A stretch of 64,000 nucleotides of DNA from DATFQE01 sp963739085. Lineage in GTDB: Bacteria > Actinomycetota > Thermoleophilia > Gaiellales > Gaiellaceae. The notes beneath the pieces were generated by a model. It was given only the letters and a program-made list of their open reading frames with translations. It did not search any database and was not told the origin of the DNA. The position numbers and the translations under genes are program-made. Positions 63,539-64,000 of this stretch are shown here, piece by piece. The stretch lies in the NCBI GenBank assembly GCA_963739085.1, contig CAVTZA010000019.1, positions 124,001 to 188,000 of the forward strand. Direction: 5' to 3'. Within the stretch, counting starts at the first letter, position 1. The number at the start of each line of letters is the position of its first letter.

Positions 63539-63893
63539 TCACGGGACGATGATCCTTTGGCCGACCTGCAGGTTCGTCGGGTCGATCGTCGGGTTCAGGC
63601 GCAGCAGCTGCGCGACCGTCGTGTTGTGGTCGAACGCGACCTGGTCGAGGGTGTCCCCCTCCTGGATCGTGTACGTCCGCCGGTTGGGCGCCGGCTGCCT
63701 GCGGGTCGTCGTCGGCTGCGTGACGGTCCGGGCGGGACGCGAGGTGGTGGGTGGTCGGTTGTGCCGGCACGGGATCGTCGTTCGCGAGCCCCGCCCGGAT
63801 GAGCAGGATCGCGACGGTGGCGGCGAGCAGGAAGGCGGCGGGAGCGAGCAGACGGTTGCCCCAGCGCGGTTCGGGACGGCGCCGGGCGCGCAA
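63539..63893 (-). pseudogene. membrane-anchored LysM protein, one frameshift
   Basis: Encodes a protein of about 118 residues: short basic N-terminus, one membrane helix (LLAPAAFLLAATVAILLI), a Thr- and Pro-rich linker, then a LysM peptidoglycan-binding domain (RRTYTIQEGDTLDQVAFDHN, TTVAQLLRLNPTIDP, NLQVGQRIIVP). The frame breaks near 63745, in a run of CACC, by one base. The start is TTG at 63893. It probably localises to the cell wall. In many actinobacteria a LysM gene sits near lexA and nrdR; neither is visible here. Confidence 0.75.
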
Positions 63894-63897
63894 TCGC

Positions 63898-64000
63898 TAC
63901 CAGCCGGATGCGGCCCAGACCTCGCTCTTGAGCCTGGCGGCTTCGGAGCCGGCAGCGGTCCGCCAGTCGGCGTCGGAATGCCTGGATGCGTACATGACGG
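63898..64000 (-). CDS. C-terminal fragment of an unknown protein, cut by the window edge
   Basis: The minus strand has a frame open from the window edge to a TAG at 63898-63900, ending with SEAARLKSEVWAASGW. The last part resembles nothing that I can name. An ATG at 63995 could make it a 31-residue peptide, but a longer upstream gene is more likely. Only the adjacent sequence can decide. Confidence 0.35.

Noticed and set aside
1..64000. CRISPR arrays, tRNA or rRNA genes
   Set aside because: No regular short repeats with spacers, no cloverleaf with a GTTCGAATC-type T-arm in an intergenic space, and no rRNA-like sequence were seen by eye; a tRNAscan run would settle this.

Overview
The window is high-GC bacterial DNA (roughly 70% G+C) with dense, often overlapping genes, many GTG and TTG starts, and many starts preceded at 6-10 bases by a TANNNT box, as expected for leaderless mRNAs. 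Gene content and order (rplM-rpsI-glmM-glmS, HAD-acpS-nnr-alr-cca, guaB-guaA, DUF4395, LigD-type polymerase) point to Actinomycetota. The unusual IleRS and the mix of families suggest a deep branch such as Thermoleophilia; that placement is inference.

Layout. 1-8.5 kb: ileS (cut by the edge), thioredoxin, a haem-oxygenase-like diiron protein, a lipid kinase, NUDIX, a cNMP-binding protein, a methyltransferase, a broken serine hydrolase, RidA and a carboxylate-amine ligase. 8.5-13.5 kb: twin identical palindromes, then five overlapping genes: ECF sigma factor, membrane-anchored beta-propeller, a fused M74-M14 murein hydrolase, a peroxiredoxin whose peroxidatic Cys codon is TGA (probable selenocysteine, with a SECIS-like hairpin), and a polytopic membrane protein. 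13.3-22 kb: MFS pump with its ArsR-type regulator, a degenerate MBL protein, a membrane alpha/beta hydrolase, a broken MMPL transporter and a NarL-type two-component system. 22-31 kb: CYTH protein, LigD polymerase, large LuxR regulator, SMP-30-like protein, hydrolase, secreted beta-helix protein. 31-38 kb: FabI, a large subtilase, SDR, thioredoxin-fold proteins and a methyltransferase. 38-50 kb: tRNA nucleotidyltransferase, cell-wall and NAD(P)HX repair genes, antiporter, DUF4395-thioredoxin, glmS, glmM, rpsI, rplM. 50-64 kb: a membrane and cupredoxin cluster, MFS, uracil-DNA glycosylase, GMC oxidase, PLD, guaA, guaB, a PfkB kinase, a D,D-carboxypeptidase and a LysM protein.

Three ~170-bp intergenic elements (35.3, 50.4 and 61.2 kb) are long imperfect hairpins. 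Their arms differ between copies while keeping base pairing, and each abuts a stop codon. About a dozen genes, including near-essential ones (fabI, alr, acpS), carry small indel frameshifts, so the assembly probably contains indel errors. The TGA in the peroxiredoxin is a codon identity, not an indel, so that explanation does not cover it. No tRNA, rRNA, CRISPR array, insertion sequence or phage gene was seen, and no stretch over about 300 bases lacks a gene.
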